Positions 31,446 through 39,945 are shown, numbered from the stretch's first letter. The stretch: 46,361 bases of DNA from Antrihabitans stalagmiti (GCF_016482825.1 NZ_JAEMNV010000014.1:1-46361), one strand, 5' to 3'. Numbers and translations: made by a program. The notes: generated from the sequence alone by a model not told the origin.

Positions 31446-31835
31446 TCAGACACTTTGACCCTCCACTTCGGTTGTCCAGCTGAGGGTTAGCCACATGCGG
31501 CCGCGCTCCCCCGCGACTACGGGGTGGATCTTCGGCATCCGTTCCTGGATGAAGTCGAAGGTGTCGTCGGGTGCGAGGCCGGCATCGACGAGGCCGTCGA
31601 TCATCGCTTTGCTGTCGAGGCACAGGTTCCCCGGATCGCGGCGTCCGCTGCGTGCTGGTTGGTAGTGCAGCGAGACGGTGATCGGGTGTGTGGGTGTGAG
31701 TTTCGCGGCTTTGGCGATCCAGGCGGTGTCGCGGCGAATCTCAGCTGTGATGCGGGCTCGCACCATGCGGTGCATGCGTGTGTTCGGGTTGAGCTGCGGC
31801 CGTGTCCAGGGCAGGGCTAGTTCCACTCGGGTCAC
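31446..31835 (-). CDS. RusA-like Holliday junction resolvase, 129 aa
   Basis: The pattern LNPNTRMHRMVRARITAEIR, then RRDPGNLCLDSKAMIDGLVDAGLAPDDTFDFIQE shows the RusA acidic residues (DPGNL...K..IDGLVDAG...DD). It would resolve branched recombination intermediates before packaging. The GTG start at 31835 overlaps the helicase stop (GTGA). The upstream frame is shadow. Confidence 0.82.
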   Translation of the reverse strand: MTRVELALPWTRPQLNPNTRMHRMVRARITAEIRRDTAWIAKAAKLTPTHPITVSLHYQPARSGRRDPGNLCLDSKAMIDGLVDAGLAPDDTFDFIQERMPKIHPVVAGERGRMWLTLSWTTEVEGQSV

Positions 31836-33127
31836 CCGATCCTCGCTTGGTACGCACGCCACGGCAGCGTGACTGATCCGAGTTTCCCGGTCCGGTTCTT
31901 GGCGATGCACAGTGTCACCTCTCCTGAGGGTTGGCCGTTGGCGAGTTCGTGGTGCAGCAGGATCGCGACGTCGCAGTCCTGTTCGATGGCGCCGGATTCC
32001 CGCAGGTCCGACAGAAGGGGTTTACGGTCGGCGGCGGCGGAGTTGCGGTTGAGCTGGCAGGCGATGATGACGGCGCAGTCGAGTTCGCGGGCAAGGACTT
32101 TCAGGGCGCGTGAGATGTTGGCGACTTGTCGTTCGCGGGACTGGCGTGAGTCGGATTCGCGGAGCAGCTGCAGGTAGTCGACGACGATGACGTCGAGGCC
32201 TTCCGGTCGTCGTTTCAGGGTGCGGCATTGGGCGGCGATGTAGTCGACGGTGATGTCGGATCGGTCGACGAGGGTGAGTGGCATTGCGCCGTAGGTGTCG
32301 GCGTATTCGGCGATTTTCATGTGGTTGTGGTCGTCGAGCTGGCGTTTGGTGATCTGTCGGTATTCGGCGTGTGCGCCGGCGGCCATGATGCGGGAGACGA
32401 CTTCGACTTCGCCCATTTCGACGGAGAAGATGACGCCGGGGTGGCCGTGTTCGGCGGCGTTGACGGCGAGGTTGAGGAGAGCGATCGATTTGCCTTCGCC
32501 GGGTCGTCCGCCGACGACGTAGGAGCGTCCGGGGTGCAGGCCGCCGGCGAGCATGTCGTCGAGTTCGGCCCAGGGTGTTCCGACGGTGCGGATCTGGTCG
32601 GTCGGTGCGGATAGCCATTCCCACCAGTTGGCGAGGACGTCTGCGAATGCGTGCGCGTCTTTCGAGGGTTTGGCTTCGGCGAGTTCGCTGAGCCGCTCCG
32701 AGGCGAATTGGAGGGCTTCGGAGTAGGTCTCGGCGTGGGGTGTGTGTTCGGCGATCCGCTTGAGCGCCTGGATGAGTCGGCGTGTTTTGGCGAGGTCGAT
32801 GACGGTGGTTGCTGCGTGGCGGAGTTTGTTGACTTCGACGGGTTCGCCGGACATTTGTTGTAGTCGTGCTCGGATGGCTGGGGTGTCGCGTTCGGCGAGG
32901 AGTGCTCGGCGTGAGATCGCGTCGCCGCGGTTGATGATGGCTTGGGCGGCTCCCCACATTTCGCCGAGGTGGGTGTCGATGAAGTCCTGTGCAGGAACGG
33001 CTTTGAGTAGGTCGGGGACGAGGTGGCGTGAGGTCATCGACAGCAGTGCGGTGCCGAGGATGAATTCGTCGTTGGGTCCTTCGGCGAGTTCTTCGGCCCG
33101 GTCGAGTTCGACGCCGACGCTGCTCAT
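31832..33127 (-). CDS. Replicative DNA helicase, DnaB-like, 431 aa
   Basis: The N-terminal domain (about 1-150) is helical. The RecA-like C-terminal domain has Walker A GGRPGEGKS (206-214), Walker B VIVVDYLQLL, and the DnaB-like RQVANISRALKVLARELDCAVI and DLRESGAIEQDCDVAILLH. It unwinds DNA at the replication fork as a hexamer. The ATG at 33127 overlaps the initiator stop (ATGA) and has GAGAGG upstream. Confidence 0.92.
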   Translation of the reverse strand: MSSVGVELDRAEELAEGPNDEFILGTALLSMTSRHLVPDLLKAVPAQDFIDTHLGEMWGAAQAIINRGDAISRRALLAERDTPAIRARLQQMSGEPVEVNKLRHAATTVIDLAKTRRLIQALKRIAEHTPHAETYSEALQFASERLSELAEAKPSKDAHAFADVLANWWEWLSAPTDQIRTVGTPWAELDDMLAGGLHPGRSYVVGGRPGEGKSIALLNLAVNAAEHGHPGVIFSVEMGEVEVVSRIMAAGAHAEYRQITKRQLDDHNHMKIAEYADTYGAMPLTLVDRSDITVDYIAAQCRTLKRRPEGLDVIVVDYLQLLRESDSRQSRERQVANISRALKVLARELDCAVIIACQLNRNSAAADRKPLLSDLRESGAIEQDCDVAILLHHELANGQPSGEVTLCIAKNRTGKLGSVTLPWRAYQARIG

Positions 33128-34029
33128 GGTGCCTCTCGTTTCAGGATCCGGGCGACGATCTCGTCGTGGTTGGTTTTGATCCAGTCGCGGCGCGCTTGGA
33201 GCGTGAAGGCCTTCACGTCGGCGACGTCTTCGGGGATGTCGGGGTTGTAGAACTCGAGGCCGCAGCGGTCGGTGATGGCGATGGTGTTGTGGTTGGTCCA
33301 GCAGTCGCGGAGCCAGTCTTCGATGCCGGTGGCGGTGGCGGGTGCGATGTCTTCGTCGAGCCAGCGTTTGCCGTTGAGCCAGGTCGATCCGTAGGCGATG
33401 AATTTCGGGTCGAGTCCGTTGACGGTTTTGGAATAGGCCTGGACGGCGGCGGTGAGAGTGTCGAGGTCGACGTTCCGTCGGGCGGTTGTGAAGGCTCGTT
33501 CGGCTTGGCCTTTGGCTTTTTTGAGCGGGTAGTGCGCCCACCAGGTTTCGAAGTCGGAATCGATATCGCGTATCGATTTATCGATGCGCATATCTTTTTC
33601 CTTTACTTTCCTTTCCTTTACTGGGGCGAGTGTGGGTGAGTCTCGCTGTGCCTCACTGATACTCGCGTGAGTTTCGGTGTGGTCTGGTGTGGTGTCGGGA
33701 GTGCAGACGGGGCAGCGTGAGTTCCAGCGAGTGTCCGTCTTCTGATGCTCTTCCATGCGCTTGACGTGCAGGAACGTGCGACTGTTCGCGGTGTTGGAGA
33801 TCCGCTCGACGAGGCCGGACGTGATCAACTCGGTTATCAGTTCGTTGATATCGACGTTATCGATCGGCAGGATTTGCAGCTTCAATTTCAGTGCATCGTC
33901 GGCAACATGACCCTTATCGCAGATAGCGAAGTTCCACATACCGATAAACAACAAACGGGCGTATGCGCTTATCGATACGACCTTCCCGTCGGTCCAGAAG
34001 TCCGGTTTGATCGTGCGTATGCGCGCCAT
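33124..34029 (-). CDS. Replication initiation / helicase-loading protein, 301 aa
   Basis: The N-terminal ARIRTIKPDFWTDGKVVSISAYARLLFIGMWNFA is typical of winged-helix replication initiators in actinophages. The middle is a charged linker, and the C-terminal domain (DSDFETWWAHYPLKKAKGQAERAFTTARR) matches helicase-loader modules. It lies next to the DnaB-like helicase. TGATG overlap fixes the start at 34029. Confidence 0.8.
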   Translation of the reverse strand: MARIRTIKPDFWTDGKVVSISAYARLLFIGMWNFAICDKGHVADDALKLKLQILPIDNVDINELITELITSGLVERISNTANSRTFLHVKRMEEHQKTDTRWNSRCPVCTPDTTPDHTETHASISEAQRDSPTLAPVKERKVKEKDMRIDKSIRDIDSDFETWWAHYPLKKAKGQAERAFTTARRNVDLDTLTAAVQAYSKTVNGLDPKFIAYGSTWLNGKRWLDEDIAPATATGIEDWLRDCWTNHNTIAITDRCGLEFYNPDIPEDVADVKAFTLQARRDWIKTNHDEIVARILKREAP

Positions 34030-34280
34030 CACAGCACCAACTGAGGGTGTGCGAGGTCGTCGAGTGCGCGTGCTTTGGCGATGTTGGCTTCGATGTCGAT
34101 CGTCTCCGCCCAGATGTCTTGCAGCGCTTCCCACGTCAGCGGTCCCATGTCGCCAGCGTTGAGGAGGTCGGCTGCTTCGTTGATGAGCGCCCAGTTGGCG
34201 CGCATGAGTGCGTTGACGCGGTCGGACATGTTGGTCAGGTCGACCCATTCCGGCAGCGTCGGATACGCCGTGTTGGTCAC
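34029..34280 (-). CDS. Hypothetical early protein, 83 aa
   Basis: This is an acidic helical protein that starts with GTG at 34280, overlapping the LysB stop (GTGA). NMSDRVNALMRANWALINEAADLLNAGDM suggests a helical bundle. No domain is recognised. It separates LysB from the initiator gene. Confidence 0.6.
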   Translation of the reverse strand: MTNTAYPTLPEWVDLTNMSDRVNALMRANWALINEAADLLNAGDMGPLTWEALQDIWAETIDIEANIAKARALDDLAHPQLVL

Positions 34281-35047
34281 CGCACCTCCCAGTTGATGGC
34301 GTCTGCGAGGCGCTGCGTGAGCCCACTACGCACGTACGCGGTGGTGTGCTGTCCGTCGATCGCGTAGCCGCGGATCAGTCGCCCTGCGAGGTCGTAGGCC
34401 TGCCAGGTGCCGATCGGGTTGCGGATCCAGTCGACGTTGGTCGGTTGCCACCGGTTGCGGCGGATTCGATCGGCGAGGTCTGCTGTCCAGCCGCCGGCGA
34501 CGGCGAAGCTGAACTCGTCAGCACCGTCGGTGAGGTTCCGCAGCGGCGAACCGTCGGGGCAGCAGGGGATGCCGTCGTGCTGATTTGCGACCTCGAAGGT
34601 TCGCAAGCGTGGCCAGGTGCCGTGCTCCCCCGCGATACCGAACCCCGGCAGGTACTTACCGTCGAACGAGTCACCACGGCGACGGCGCGGGTTGGCGATC
34701 ATCGCCGCAAACAAGACTCGGCATCCCTTGGTGTAGCTGGCGCCCGCTGCAAGGTCCTCGAGGAAGTCGGACACAACGTATGCGCCGAGTGAGTAGCCGA
34801 GAAGTCCGACGAGGTTCGGTGTCATCTGAATGCGTTGTGCAAGTTCAATCTTGCCGATTCGCCGGGACAGCGCCAGGCTCGGGCCGAGTGCATTCCGTTC
34901 CGGGTTGGCCGGCCCGACCGATGCCGGGTACTGGATATCGCGAGTTCGGAACCGGGTCGGGTCGAGCCTCTTCGTGACGTTGGCGAGCATGTTCGTTGGG
35001 CTATTCCAGATTTCGCCGGTGCCGCGAACGGTGAAGACGTCGATCAT
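34277..35047 (-). CDS. lysB: LysB-like mycolyl-arabinogalactan esterase, 256 aa
   Basis: The fold signature is that of alpha/beta hydrolase LysB/cutinase: IDVFTVRGTGE at the start, GYSLG nucleophile elbow (S86), D158 or D165 in NQHDGIPCCPDG, and H234 in DGQHTTAYV. The spacing is close to the Ser-Asp-His of the known 254-aa mycobacteriophage LysB. It would cut the ester link between mycolic acids and arabinogalactan at lysis. Its position in the replication region, 25 kb from lysin A, is unusual. Confidence 0.78.
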   Translation of the reverse strand: MIDVFTVRGTGEIWNSPTNMLANVTKRLDPTRFRTRDIQYPASVGPANPERNALGPSLALSRRIGKIELAQRIQMTPNLVGLLGYSLGAYVVSDFLEDLAAGASYTKGCRVLFAAMIANPRRRRGDSFDGKYLPGFGIAGEHGTWPRLRTFEVANQHDGIPCCPDGSPLRNLTDGADEFSFAVAGGWTADLADRIRRNRWQPTNVDWIRNPIGTWQAYDLAGRLIRGYAIDGQHTTAYVRSGLTQRLADAINWEVR

Positions 35048-35511
35048 CGCTGCACCTCCGCGAGCTGCGCGATGATGTCCGCCGGCGGCGTCCACAACCC
35101 AAGCGCGCCTACGCACGAGATCGGCTCAGCGAGCGGGCGCGGGTTCTCCAAGACGAGATGGGCGATCTGTCGGCGTTCGCGGCCGCCTTGCTCGACGTAG
35201 GCGGACTCACCCCAGGGCCGGCAGCATCCGGCGTCGGGATGGACGTCGACAAGGTCCACGGCGCCGAGGATTGCGCCACAGTTCGTCCATGCGGGCGGAG
35301 TGACAATGCCGCTATCCCAGCATCCGAGGCCAGTCCGTCCGGTCGCTGCCTTCTGCACGAGAGGTGAGTCCATCCCGCGGTCTGAGTAGCGCATCCCCGC
35401 GTGGACAGCGAGCGGCCCGCGATACTTCCAGAGTTGCGTGCGGTTCTCGATCACTTTGCCGCCGTGCATGATTGCCCAAGCCCACGGCTGTTGGACGGTA
35501 AGGGCTTTCAC
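35044..35511 (-). CDS. ASCH-domain protein, 155 aa
   Basis: The start KALTVQQPWAWAIMHGGKVIENRTQLWKYRGPLAVHAG is the classic ASCH fold pattern (RNA-binding beta-barrel related to PUA). A C-terminal Trp-rich part follows. ASCH proteins are frequent in phage early regions and may bind RNA or modified bases. The GTG start at 35511 overlaps the upstream stop. Confidence 0.82.
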   Translation of the reverse strand: MKALTVQQPWAWAIMHGGKVIENRTQLWKYRGPLAVHAGMRYSDRGMDSPLVQKAATGRTGLGCWDSGIVTPPAWTNCGAILGAVDLVDVHPDAGCCRPWGESAYVEQGGRERRQIAHLVLENPRPLAEPISCVGALGLWTPPADIIAQLAEVQR

Positions 35512-36134
35512 AGTCGCCCCTCCCGTTCGAGGAGCTGCACCGCGGCGTCGACCTTGTCGTACTCAGTTCGCTCGCCGTCGTGACGATCGGGATGCGTGTT
35601 CGCTCTTGCGCGCTGGATCACGAAACCGATCCCTTGCTCGGAGTACTTCGTCAGACTTCGCAGATACCGTTCCGCGTCGTCGGCACTGCGGAACAACGGC
35701 GCGGCACCCGATTCGATCGCGCGCCAACCTGTGTACTGTTCACCGCTCGCGGTGATGCCGTAGCGGTCGACTTTGCGGAGCGCTTCGAGTGCAAGCGCGA
35801 TCGCTCGTAGGTTGTCCTGCCAGGTGGTGAACTTGTCGCACGGGTAGGTCAGTGGTCCGTGCTTCGAGTCGATCGACAGAATGACACCGGGATGGGTCGG
35901 CCGAGCGTTGGCTCGAGGTAGCCCGTCGATCCGAAAGTCCTGCTCCCGCATCGCGATCTGCAGCACTGCCGGCGCGTTGCGGCGACCGGTGCCGAGATTG
36001 AACAGTTCCTTGTCGAGCAGCTTCAACGTCGCGCGCCATGGCGCCGAGAAGTTGGATGCCACACGGTTCTTCGTCTCGACTCCCCGCCATGCCGCGATCG
36101 GCCGAAGCGTGACGTTCGCGGGGTAGTCGCTCAT
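35508..36134 (-). CDS. J-domain-like protein, 208 aa
   Basis: The C-terminal 50 residues contain THPDRHDG (HPD at 181-183) within a helical hairpin (SEQGIGFVIQRARANTHPDRHDGE...DKVDAAVQLLE), the DnaJ motif that stimulates DnaK. The first 150 residues are an unrecognised domain. It could recruit host DnaK to replication or regulatory complexes. The ATG at 36134 has AGGTGG upstream; the five residues before it are not needed. Confidence 0.68.
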   Translation of the reverse strand: MSDYPANVTLRPIAAWRGVETKNRVASNFSAPWRATLKLLDKELFNLGTGRRNAPAVLQIAMREQDFRIDGLPRANARPTHPGVILSIDSKHGPLTYPCDKFTTWQDNLRAIALALEALRKVDRYGITASGEQYTGWRAIESGAAPLFRSADDAERYLRSLTKYSEQGIGFVIQRARANTHPDRHDGERTEYDKVDAAVQLLEREGRL

Positions 36135-36229
36135 CGCGCCACCTGCCAATGCTGAGCACCGACAGCGAGGGCAACAGCCACTGTTGCGAGAGCGGCGATC
36201 GGCAAGGCGACGCGCAGGAACTCAGGCAC
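36131..36229 (-). CDS. Membrane micropeptide, 32 aa
   Basis: The GTG at 36229 has GAGGCGG upstream and overlaps the stop of the preceding gene. The product is one hydrophobic helix (LPIAALATVAVALAV) with a short charged end, and it overlaps the next gene (ATGA). It is too small for automatic calling. The function is unknown. Confidence 0.5.
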   Translation of the reverse strand: MPEFLRVALPIAALATVAVALAVGAQHWQVAR

Positions 36230-36443
36230 TGGGCACCGCCTCGCTGGCCGGTTCTGCCGTCGCCGCGGCTTCGCGGCTGCGGGTGATCCACACGTCTATC
36301 CGAGCAGCGCGGGTTTCCCAGCCGGGGCGGCCAGCGAACCGGTTGACTAGCGATCCGTCCTTCAGAACCCATACAGCGACGCCGTCATAGATTTCGCTGA
36401 TCTCGATGCCGTAGTCAATGTCAGCGTGATTGAAGTCAGCCAT
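36222..36443 (-). CDS. Hypothetical early protein, 73 aa
   Basis: This is a soluble, acidic N-terminal beta-rich protein (ISEIYDGVAVWVLKDGSLVNRFAGRPGWETRAARID) with an Ala/Glu-rich end. It begins with an ATG overlapping the next gene upstream by 8 bp. No family is recognised. Confidence 0.58.
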   Translation of the reverse strand: MADFNHADIDYGIEISEIYDGVAVWVLKDGSLVNRFAGRPGWETRAARIDVWITRSREAAATAEPASEAVPSA

Positions 36444-36747
36444 GGTTCAGCGCCTTTCGACTTTCTACTTCGACGGCGCGGCCGCGAGCGAACGCCTTGT
36501 CGAATACGGTGCGGGCATGCGTGCGGATGGACGGCCAAAGGTCTTCGACTACCGCTGTGCTGGCGAGCGATTCGAGGCGAATGCGTAACACCTCAAGGGA
36601 CGTGTCGGTATCGCCCGACTCGTATCGTTTGGCAGCTTCGTAGAGCACATTCGCGACGCCCGCGTGCCCTGAGTCGGCGTGCTTGCCCGCCCAGTGACGT
36701 AACTCGTCTGTGTCGACGACGACCTGGACGCGGAGGGTTTCGCTCAT
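36436..36747 (-). CDS. Hypothetical early protein, 103 aa
   Basis: This is a helical protein (MSETLRVQVVVDTDELRHWAGKHADSGHAGVANVLYEAAKRYESGD) without Cys or membrane parts. The start at 36747 overlaps the 47-aa gene (ATGA). It looks like a small actinophage early-operon protein of unknown role. Confidence 0.6.
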   Translation of the reverse strand: MSETLRVQVVVDTDELRHWAGKHADSGHAGVANVLYEAAKRYESGDTDTSLEVLRIRLESLASTAVVEDLWPSIRTHARTVFDKAFARGRAVEVESRKALNHG

Positions 36748-36887
36748 CGCCTGTCCTCTCGCTCTTCGCGCGCGATCTCGAACTTGGTCGGCCGTTGATC
36801 CTCTGGATATGGGCCGGTGAAATACGCCGATGCCGAGCGGGATTCGTCGCGGTCGTTGTGGGCGTAGTCGTTCATCCAGTTGCTCAT
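36744..36887 (-). CDS. Small hydrophilic protein, 47 aa
   Basis: The ATG at 36887 and the stop at 36744 both overlap neighbours by 4 bp (ATGA). The protein (MSNWMNDYAHNDRDESRSAS...) is very polar, with a Lys/Arg/Glu-rich end. It was found by reading the gap between two larger genes. The function is unknown. Confidence 0.6.
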   Translation of the reverse strand: MSNWMNDYAHNDRDESRSASAYFTGPYPEDQRPTKFEIAREEREDRR

Positions 36888-37957
36888 GCTGGGAGTCCGG
36901 CCTCTTCGATCTCGACGAACACGCGCGCAGCTTCGGTCATGGTGAGCTGCTTGGTGCTCGTGATCGGCTCGGCACGATCGATGATGTTGTTGATGTACGC
37001 GAGCGCCTCTTCGCGGTTCTTGGCAGTGTTGCCGCCGAGCCCGACTTGGCTCAGCATCGTGTGCAGCTTCTTGAGCTGCATCGGCGTGATCGGATCAGCG
37101 GCGGGGTCGTCGACTGGTGCCGTCGCAGTGGGTTCGGGTTGCGGCGCTTCGGGTTCGGGTGCCCGGTCTTCGGTCGCAGCAGTGGCGGCGGCCACTGACT
37201 CGTCGTCGCGAACCGGCGCCTCATCCGCGGCTGCCGGCGACTCGGATTCGGGGATATTGAGAATGTCGCCGATCTTCACCGGCTCCCCGCTACTCGCCGA
37301 GACACGTTCCGACTGCACCCGGACAGGCTGCGGCTCGGACTCCAAATCCTCACTCGTGTAGGCGATACCGAGCAGAACGTCCGGCGCGAGCTTGCGGCAC
37401 ACCTCGGCCGCCGCCTTCGCGTACAACATCGCCTGCGGGTCGGTGAGGTACTTCATGTTTCCGTCGAGCTTGCCGTTCGAGTTGAGCTTGTAGTTGCCCG
37501 TCTGCTCGTCGATCGTCGGGACATACCCGGCGCGCAAGGCGCGGTCGATCGTCCACGTGCTCGTCTCGGTCTCACCGTTCGGCGCAACACCGCTCACCGT
37601 CACCGACTCATCGCTCGACGCGTCCGTGCGGATCCGATATCCCTTCACCTTGAGCAGCGCGACCATCGTCCGCGCATAGATCGCCGGCGTGCCGTGCACG
37701 GTGAAGATCTGCTGCAGCGACTGGATCGGATTCAGTCCGAGCTCGGCGCCGTAGAGGATTGCGGCCGTCGCATCTTCCGGCTTGCCGCGATAATTCGGAC
37801 CAGCGAGGACCGTACGACTGAGTTTGCTCGCGAAGTCGTAGGCAACGTCCATCACCTTCGCGTACTCGAGCAGCTGGTCGATCGCGTGATTGCCGAACTG
37901 GGCGGGCTCGGCGAGTGCGATTGCGGTGGTATCGGATACAGCGATGTCGGTGCTCAT
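36884..37957 (-). CDS. RecT-like ssDNA-annealing protein, 357 aa
   Basis: The segments SRTVLAGPNYRGKPEDATAAILYGAELGLNPIQSLQQIFTVHGTPAIYARTMVALL and DPQAMLYAKAAAEVCRKLAPDVLLG are RecT-family signatures. The C-terminal third is Pro/Glu-rich and ends in a small helical part. It anneals ssDNA during phage recombination, working with the exonuclease encoded just upstream. The start at 37957 overlaps that gene (ATGA). Confidence 0.88.
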   Translation of the reverse strand: MSTDIAVSDTTAIALAEPAQFGNHAIDQLLEYAKVMDVAYDFASKLSRTVLAGPNYRGKPEDATAAILYGAELGLNPIQSLQQIFTVHGTPAIYARTMVALLKVKGYRIRTDASSDESVTVSGVAPNGETETSTWTIDRALRAGYVPTIDEQTGNYKLNSNGKLDGNMKYLTDPQAMLYAKAAAEVCRKLAPDVLLGIAYTSEDLESEPQPVRVQSERVSASSGEPVKIGDILNIPESESPAAADEAPVRDDESVAAATAATEDRAPEPEAPQPEPTATAPVDDPAADPITPMQLKKLHTMLSQVGLGGNTAKNREEALAYINNIIDRAEPITSTKQLTMTEAARVFVEIEEAGLPA

Positions 37958-38775
37958 GCGAAGGACTCCTCGTGTTTGATGCGCGTCCACTTGGACACGC
38001 GCATGTCGTGGATGATCGGCGGATAGGTCGGCCAGACACCGGAACTCATGCAGTCCGCGAAGGTGCGGATCGCACGCTGATTCAGCTCATGTCCGAACGC
38101 GATGTCGTCAGGCCCGTACTGGTGGGCGGTGACCTCGTACGGCGGTTCTTTCTCCTGCGCGATGAAGATGAACCCGGGGTCGTCGTCGAGGCCGAGTTGT
38201 TGTGCACCGTCGCGGTAGAACGCGTGCTGGCAGTAGTAGCCCCACTTGTTGGCGGAGTGCGCAAACTCGTCCGGGGCGGCGTCGATGGTGCTCTTGTAGT
38301 CGACGAGGACCAGGCGGCCGCCGATGAGGGTGCGCCAGTCGAACCGTGCGCGCAGCCGGACTCCGGTGTAGGGGTCGTCCCACCAGATCGATTGCTCGGC
38401 GACACCTTTCGCGAACAGTCGTTGTGCGATCGGACTCTTCTGCAGCTCGGCCGCCATCGCGTGGACCTTGGCGAACTCGACGGGTTTGAGTGGTGTCGCG
38501 CCGGCCGCGCGCGCCGCAGCGACCAGTTCTTTCGATTCCTTGGTGCGCCACTCGTCGAACGGGATCTCGACCAGCGGGGCGCCGACGCCGAGGACGAGTG
38601 CATGCGCTGCGTGGCCGTACTCGAAGGCCTTCTTCGGTGCCGGCGGATTGTCCTGCTCGAACCGGAACTTGCGAGGGCTTGCTTCGATCAGCCGCCGTGC
38701 TCCCGACGACGACAACGACATCTTGTCGGCGTGGTAGTCGGCGTCGGTGATGCCGTCGTACACACCCGGTTTCAC
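37954..38775 (-). CDS. RecE-like PD-(D/E)xK exonuclease, 273 aa
   Basis: The sequence shows GVYDGITDADYHADKMSLSSSGARRLIEASP and KKAFEYGHAAHALVLG, then the nuclease core with RARFDW and LVLVDYKST (D-xK), and the QHAFYRDGA helix. Together with the RecT neighbour it forms a standard phage recombination pair that resects DNA ends. The GTG start at 38775 overlaps the 41-aa gene. Confidence 0.86.
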   Translation of the reverse strand: MKPGVYDGITDADYHADKMSLSSSGARRLIEASPRKFRFEQDNPPAPKKAFEYGHAAHALVLGVGAPLVEIPFDEWRTKESKELVAAARAAGATPLKPVEFAKVHAMAAELQKSPIAQRLFAKGVAEQSIWWDDPYTGVRLRARFDWRTLIGGRLVLVDYKSTIDAAPDEFAHSANKWGYYCQHAFYRDGAQQLGLDDDPGFIFIAQEKEPPYEVTAHQYGPDDIAFGHELNQRAIRTFADCMSSGVWPTYPPIIHDMRVSKWTRIKHEESFA

Positions 38776-38897
38776 GATGCCGCCTTCATGTCGGCGTGGA
38801 AGTCCGGATCACAGGCGACGCATCGGCAGTGCCCGCAATGTTCGTCATCGACGAGGGCGTAGACAGCGCCGCAGCGGCCGCATTCGTAGACCGTCAT
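38772..38897 (-). CDS. Zinc ribbon micropeptide, 41 aa
   Basis: Six Cys and one His cluster in YECGRCGAVYALVDDEHC and GHCRCVACDP, so one zinc site is likely. The ATG at 38897 overlaps the ParB-like stop (ATGA), and the 3' end overlaps the exonuclease start. The function is unknown. Confidence 0.65.
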   Translation of the reverse strand: MTVYECGRCGAVYALVDDEHCGHCRCVACDPDFHADMKAAS

Positions 38898-39739
38898 TCG
38901 GCACCGCGCTTGCTCGACAGTTCGATGCGTGGGAGCCGCGGCCCCGGGCCTGGGGTCTTGTTGTAGAGACCGGTGAGGACGTGAGCGACGAGGATCGGCA
39001 GACTGCCCTTGTCGCCTTGCTCGCGCAGTGTCGATCCGCGAGCTCGCAGCTGTCGCGGTGTGAGCTCGCACATGGCGTCACCGAGCCGGCCAGTGTTGAG
39101 ATCGAGATCGTGGTAGTCGATCAGCCACGAAACACCCTCGATCACAGCAGCATTCATCGAGTCGGGGAGTCCCGACCACACGTCGAGGATGAGGGTCAGG
39201 GTTTTCGCGAGTACCTCTGCATCGGCGCGGGTCCAGATCCGTTCGAGGGTGGTGCAGCACTGGACGTGTTTGTCGCCGGGGTTCTGGGTGATTTCGAGGC
39301 CGCAGTCCGCAACGATCCGTTCGATCTCGCGGACGGTCGGGTCGCCGGCGGCGCGGCGTGCATACCAGCGGTCCCACGTGGTGAGTGCCTTTGTGTTGCG
39401 GTCGATCTCGTCGAACAGCTTCGCTTCCTCGGCGACTGATAGTCCGGTGTGCACATTGACGGCGAGGTGCAGCTTCTTGTTGAGGAGCTTCGCTGCCATC
39501 CAACGGTGTTGGCCGTTGATGACGGAGTATCGCGGAGCGTGGTGTTCGCCTCGGTCGGCGACGTCGAGTACTCCGACGAGTTGCGGGTCCCACACTTCGG
39601 CCATGTGCCGGGCGCGTTTGAGGTCGCAGTCGCGTTGGTAGGAGTGGTCGACGAACATCGACGTCACGGGGAGCGCGGTGATGAACGTGGCTTTGCCTGG
39701 TGCGGAGTCCCCTTCGGTGGCATGGATTGTCTCGGTCAT
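38894..39739 (-). CDS. ParB-like nuclease-domain protein, DUF6551 type, 281 aa
   Basis: The N-terminal half has the ParB/sulfiredoxin fold pattern: FVDHSYQRDCDLKRARHMAEVWDPQLVGVLDV and YSVINGQHRWMAAKLL. The remainder is helical. Such phage proteins may bind DNA or act on nucleotides. They are not partition proteins in this context. The start at 39739 overlaps the small upstream gene (ATGA); upstream frame is shadow. Confidence 0.78.
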   Translation of the reverse strand: MTETIHATEGDSAPGKATFITALPVTSMFVDHSYQRDCDLKRARHMAEVWDPQLVGVLDVADRGEHHAPRYSVINGQHRWMAAKLLNKKLHLAVNVHTGLSVAEEAKLFDEIDRNTKALTTWDRWYARRAAGDPTVREIERIVADCGLEITQNPGDKHVQCCTTLERIWTRADAEVLAKTLTLILDVWSGLPDSMNAAVIEGVSWLIDYHDLDLNTGRLGDAMCELTPRQLRARGSTLREQGDKGSLPILVAHVLTGLYNKTPGPGPRLPRIELSSKRGAE

Positions 39740-39945
39740 AGCGCACCGGTTTCGTTGGCGACGGCACGGTCGCGGGCAGCGTCGGCACCGGTGTGCGGGC
39801 TGTGCGGATCGTCGCCGGATTCGTTGGGAACGAGGAACTTCGGGCACGAGCACGGAAGCGTTGTGATCCGCGCTGCGGCGGCGCACGCTCCGAAGTGGGA
39901 GTGATGGTTGGCTTGCGGGTGAGCGCAGCGGCGGCAGAGGATCAC
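39736..39945 (-). CDS. Cys/His-rich small protein, 69 aa
   Basis: The first 35 residues hold CRRCAHPQANHHSH and CSCPKF, a zinc-binding pattern seen in small phage proteins. The remainder is polar. The GTG start at 39945 overlaps the upstream TGA. The function is not known. Confidence 0.6.
   Translation of the reverse strand: MILCRRCAHPQANHHSHFGACAAAARITTLPCSCPKFLVPNESGDDPHSPHTGADAARDRAVANETGAL

Noticed and set aside
31409-31453. A 14-codon minus-strand ORF between RusA and the 93-aa gene
   Set aside because: It overlaps both neighbours but is too short, and has no distinct ribosome-binding site. It is probably just the leader of the 93-aa gene.
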